Under the pieces are notes generated by a model. It did not search any database. It had not been told where the DNA came from and was given only the letters and a program-made list of their open reading frames with translations. This document shows, in pieces, positions 61,362 to 64,000 of a stretch of 64,000 nt of DNA. Position 1 is the first letter of the stretch. Each line of letters starts with the position of its first letter. This DNA comes from Vreelandella olivaria. GTDB taxonomy: Bacteria > Pseudomonadota > Gammaproteobacteria > Pseudomonadales > Halomonadaceae. The DNA lies in contig AP019416.1 of NCBI GenBank assembly GCA_004295565.1, positions 1,922,001-1,986,000 of the forward strand. Direction: 5' to 3'. Made by a program: the position numbers and the translations under genes.

Positions 61362-63231
61362 TCAGCTCGGCGGCCCTTCGTGACCAGGCACGAAACCGCC
61401 CAGCAGGCGGTCGATTTCCTTGGCAGGCATCGGACGGTAGAAGAAGAACCCCTGGACGAGGTCGCAATGCATTTCGCGAAGCAATGACAACTGTTCAGCG
61501 TTCTCGACGCCCTCGGCCACCACCTCCAATCCCAACCGATGACCGATGAAGATGGCACCCTCCATGATGGCCCTATCCTTCGGCTGTGTGGGCGCGTCGT
61601 GGATGAAGGAGCCATCGATCTTCAGGGCGGTGGCTGGAAAGTGCTTGAGGTAGCTCAGGGAGGAATAGCCCGTCCCGAAGTCGTCGATCGCAATATGAAA
61701 ACCGCGATGATAGAGGCGCCGCAGATCCTCGAGGACGGTCTCGTCGGCTTCGATCAGGACACTTTCGGTCAATTCGATGCCGATATCCCGCGGGCCTAAG
61801 CCGTGACGCTGCAGCGAGTCCTCGAAGCTCTTGAGGGCATCGGGACGCACCAGTTGACGACCCGATACATTGATGTCGAGGCGGTGCTGATGAAATCCCT
61901 TGGCACGCCATTCCACCTGCTGGCGGCAAGCCTCTTCGATGACCCAGTCGCCCAGATGATGGATCAAACCGGAACGTTCGGCCAGCGGGATAAACTCGGC
62001 AGGCGAGATCGTCGGGCCCTCGGCAGGCTCCCCAGCGTATCAAGGCCTCGAGATTCTCTATTCGCCCACTGGCCGCCGAGACCTGGGGCTGGTAGTGGAG
62101 GGTGAATTCACCGTTATCCAGGGCTTCCTCGAGTCGCGCCGAGAGATAGTGCTGGCGAACCAGCTCATCATGGAGCTTCTGTTGGAAGAAGCGAACAGCA
62201 CCCCGACCATCCAGTTTGGCACGATTCTTGGCAACATCGGCATTACGGATCAATTCGCGTGACGATTCACCATTCTCGGGAAGAGTGCCACGCCCAGGCA
62301 GGCCGTGACCTGACGCTCCCCGACCATCCAGGGCGAAAGGTTCCCGAAAGACATTCTGGACATGACGAACGACCCGTCTGACATCGGAGTCCAAGTGGAC
62401 GCCGGGAAAGGCCAGCACGAATTCATCGCTAGAGACACGAGACACCAGGTCGGTGACTCGCTGGCGCTCTCTCAGTCGCCGAGTCAGCTCAACGAGCAGA
62501 CGATCACCCTGATCATAGCCAAGGGCATCATTGATCTCGACGAAGTGATCGATGTCCAGGTAGATGGTTGCCAGGCCATTGCCCTGGCGTCGACAGGCAT
62601 CCAACAGACTGTCCAGGTCGACCTCGAAGGTCTGGCGGTTAGGGAGATGGGTGAGCCTGTCGAAATGGGTGGCGAATTCCAGGTCACGGTGGGCGCGCTT
62701 TTGGTCGGAAAGATCGACATCCACGCAGAACATCAAGGGGGAGTCGGTATGCTCATTGAGCATCAGATGCTGCGAAAAGACCGATACCAGTTCACCGGTT
62801 TTGTGCTTGAGTTCGAGTTCCTCGGCGGGTATATCGACCCCTTCTTTGATCCAGGCACCATGCGCCTGGATCACTTCGTCACGCATGAAGGCAGGAATGA
62901 TCAGATCTTCCAGTAACTGTCCCAGGGCTTCCGCAGCGGTATAGCCATAGAGACGAGTGCTACCCTCATTCCAGTAAATCACTCGCCGATCGCGATCATA
63001 CCCCTGAACCGCCACCTTCGGCAGACTCTCCAACAGGGCGCGGAATCGCTGCTCACTCTCCAGATACTGGCGACGTACTAACTCGACTTCTTCCTTGCCG
63101 GCGTCATGCGAATCGATGCCATTCGTTAAAGGTGTTTTAGATACCTTCGATACGAGCTTACTGGAAAACTTTCTACGGTTCTCCTTAAGGCGTTCCGAAT
63201 CTCTGTGATGTCGGGAATCGCTGGCAGTCAT
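61362..63231 (-). CDS. PAS-GGDEF-EAL cyclic-di-GMP protein (frameshifts)
   Basis: This is a signalling protein with a PAS domain ([20 protein letters not shown]...[15 protein letters not shown]), a GGDEF-like domain and an EAL phosphodiesterase domain. The GGDEF signature reads [11 protein letters not shown], so cyclase activity is doubtful. The EAL domain keeps [49 protein letters not shown] and [15 protein letters not shown], so it is probably an active phosphodiesterase. Compensating shifts lie near 62282-62320, and one more near 62027 (extra G or two missing). ATG 63231 is preferred. About 622 residues; no membrane helices. Confidence 0.87.
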
Positions 63232-63304
63232 GGGATCCACTTAAAGAAAAAAACACTGTTAAGAGCGACCATAATGGCAACGTTAGGCACATTGTCGTGA
63301 TTAT

Positions 63305-63334
63305 CCTACACCTATCTGTAGGAGATAACCTACA
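63305..63334. promoter_or_regulatory. Triple half-site repeat in the EAL/dioxygenase intergenic region
   Basis: CCTACA (63305-63310), TGTAGG (63317-63322) and CCTACA (63329-63334) alternate in orientation with exactly six bases between them, so they recur every 12 bp. TATCT/AGATA forms a nested repeat. The divergent position suggests an operator, but no regulator is known. Confidence 0.4.
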
Positions 63335-63496
63335 CATATACGTCACCAGCGGCCTGATCCTTTTTAACATAATTACTCGTTTTAAGAACATTTCTTTGAC
63401 ATATCCTTGCAAATCTTTTCATTTTCCTTCTGTTGGCCGCAATGTTTACACCGGCAACACCGGGCAATTTCGCCCAGTTAACAGGAGAATACCCAC

Positions 63497-64000
63497 ATGC
63501 AACTAGATACTCTCAAGCAAGGTTTCGACCTCACCTCCTTGCCTGCCAATTCACTCGCCGATTATTGGAATCCGGGAGTGCTCGAGGCGCTGAGGCAACA
63601 GGATTGGGCAAAAACCGATATTCGGGAGCGAATCGATCTGACCGCCTGGCAGGGGTTTACCGCTGACCTGCCGCGCGATCCCTATGTCAATCAGCGATGG
63701 AAGCGGATGTCATGGCTCGCCCTGAATGATCAGGGAGATGTTGAGGATATGGGCCAATGCCCCATGGCCCAGGGAGGGGCCTTCAACGATGCGGAAAGCA
63801 TGGCGGATCGCCTGCGGTATTATGATCCGCTGACTCGGGAATTCATGGCACGCCCCGATGTGAAGGCCTTCGTTCGCGCCTGGGCAAGGCTTTGGAGTAT
63901 CGGTGCGCACGAACCCATTCTGATGCAAATCACCGGGGTTCGCGGAGAAGGCAGCGTCGACCCCCTTCAGGGGCAGGGGATTCATGCCGATGGCTGCAAG
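63497..64000 (+). CDS. 2OG-Fe(II) dioxygenase family protein, N-terminal part
   Basis: The gene starts at ATG 63497, nine bases after AGGAG, and runs off the end of the window. The 168 visible residues begin MQLDTLKQGFDLTSLPANS and include DYWNPGVLEAL, WKRMSWLAL and the tail VDPLQGQGIHADGCK. That tail has the HxD iron-binding motif (H-A-D) of the 2-oxoglutarate dioxygenase family that includes L-isoleucine 4-hydroxylase. A free amino acid hydroxylase role is possible but the substrate is not determinable here. The second His and the 2OG-binding Arg lie beyond the window. Confidence 0.75.
   Translation, partial: MQLDTLKQGFDLTSLPANSLADYWNPGVLEALRQQDWAKTDIRERIDLTAWQGFTADLPRDPYVNQRWKRMSWLALNDQGDVEDMGQCPMAQGGAFNDAESMADRLRYYDPLTREFMARPDVKAFVRAWARLWSIGAHEPILMQITGVRGEGSVDPLQGQGIHADGCK

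Overview
The window is about 64 kb of a Halomonas-type gammaproteobacterial chromosome (Halomonadaceae). The evidence is the gene order rpoE-rseA-rseB-rseC-mucD-lepA-lepB-rnc-era-recO-pdxJ-acpS-gacS/barA-cysM-rlmD-relA-mazG and the close match of many proteins to Pseudomonas/Halomonas families. Most genes are GC-rich housekeeping or catabolic genes.

Layout. 1-4882: end of a TPR protein, xthA, a small basic protein, rhlB and a DinG-type helicase. 4943-6019: aroG. 6411-11138: the envelope-stress sigma operon with the periplasmic protease mucD. 11332-17615: lepA, lepB, rnc, era, recO, pdxJ, acpS. 17629-20382: a GacS/BarA hybrid kinase facing the other way. 20473-28649: cysM, rlmD, relA, mazG, ppc. 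28706-30633: a DUF924 protein, rluF and a DUF1294 protein. 30664-33036: trpR-trpE-trpG on the minus strand behind a near-consensus Trp operator. 33133-36485: a KefB/C-type antiporter, a beta-barrel protein and a methyltransferase.

36492-54189 is a branched-chain amino acid locus. It holds the leucine/isovalerate operon liuR-A-B-C-D-E plus an acyl-CoA ligase, the high-affinity transporter livG-F-K-H-M, and a valine branch (isobutyryl-CoA dehydrogenase, 3-hydroxyisobutyryl-CoA hydrolase, mmsB). Related palindromes in the liuR/livG gap and before the valine operon suggest that LiuR controls all three units. A GST, an amphi-Trp protein and panE follow.

56734-61210 is different. It is AT-rich, its genes all lie on the plus strand, and they are separated by attC-like recombination sites of about 80-115 bp ending in GTTRRRY-type cores. 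I read it as an integron gene-cassette array with no integrase in the window. Its cargo is a membrane-anchored protein, a TIR-like (CAP12/Pycsar-effector type) protein, a YaaC-family protein, a protein with a HEPN RNase motif, and an unknown protein. This is the best candidate for an undescribed (probably anti-phage) system. The window ends with a PAS-GGDEF-EAL protein and the start of a 2OG-Fe dioxygenase.

Caution: about 40 conserved genes are interrupted by 1-2 nt frameshifts, nearly all at homopolymers or GCGC. Each can be rejoined into a full-length protein of normal family size. I treat these as uncorrected sequencing errors, not real decay, and give gene spans across them.
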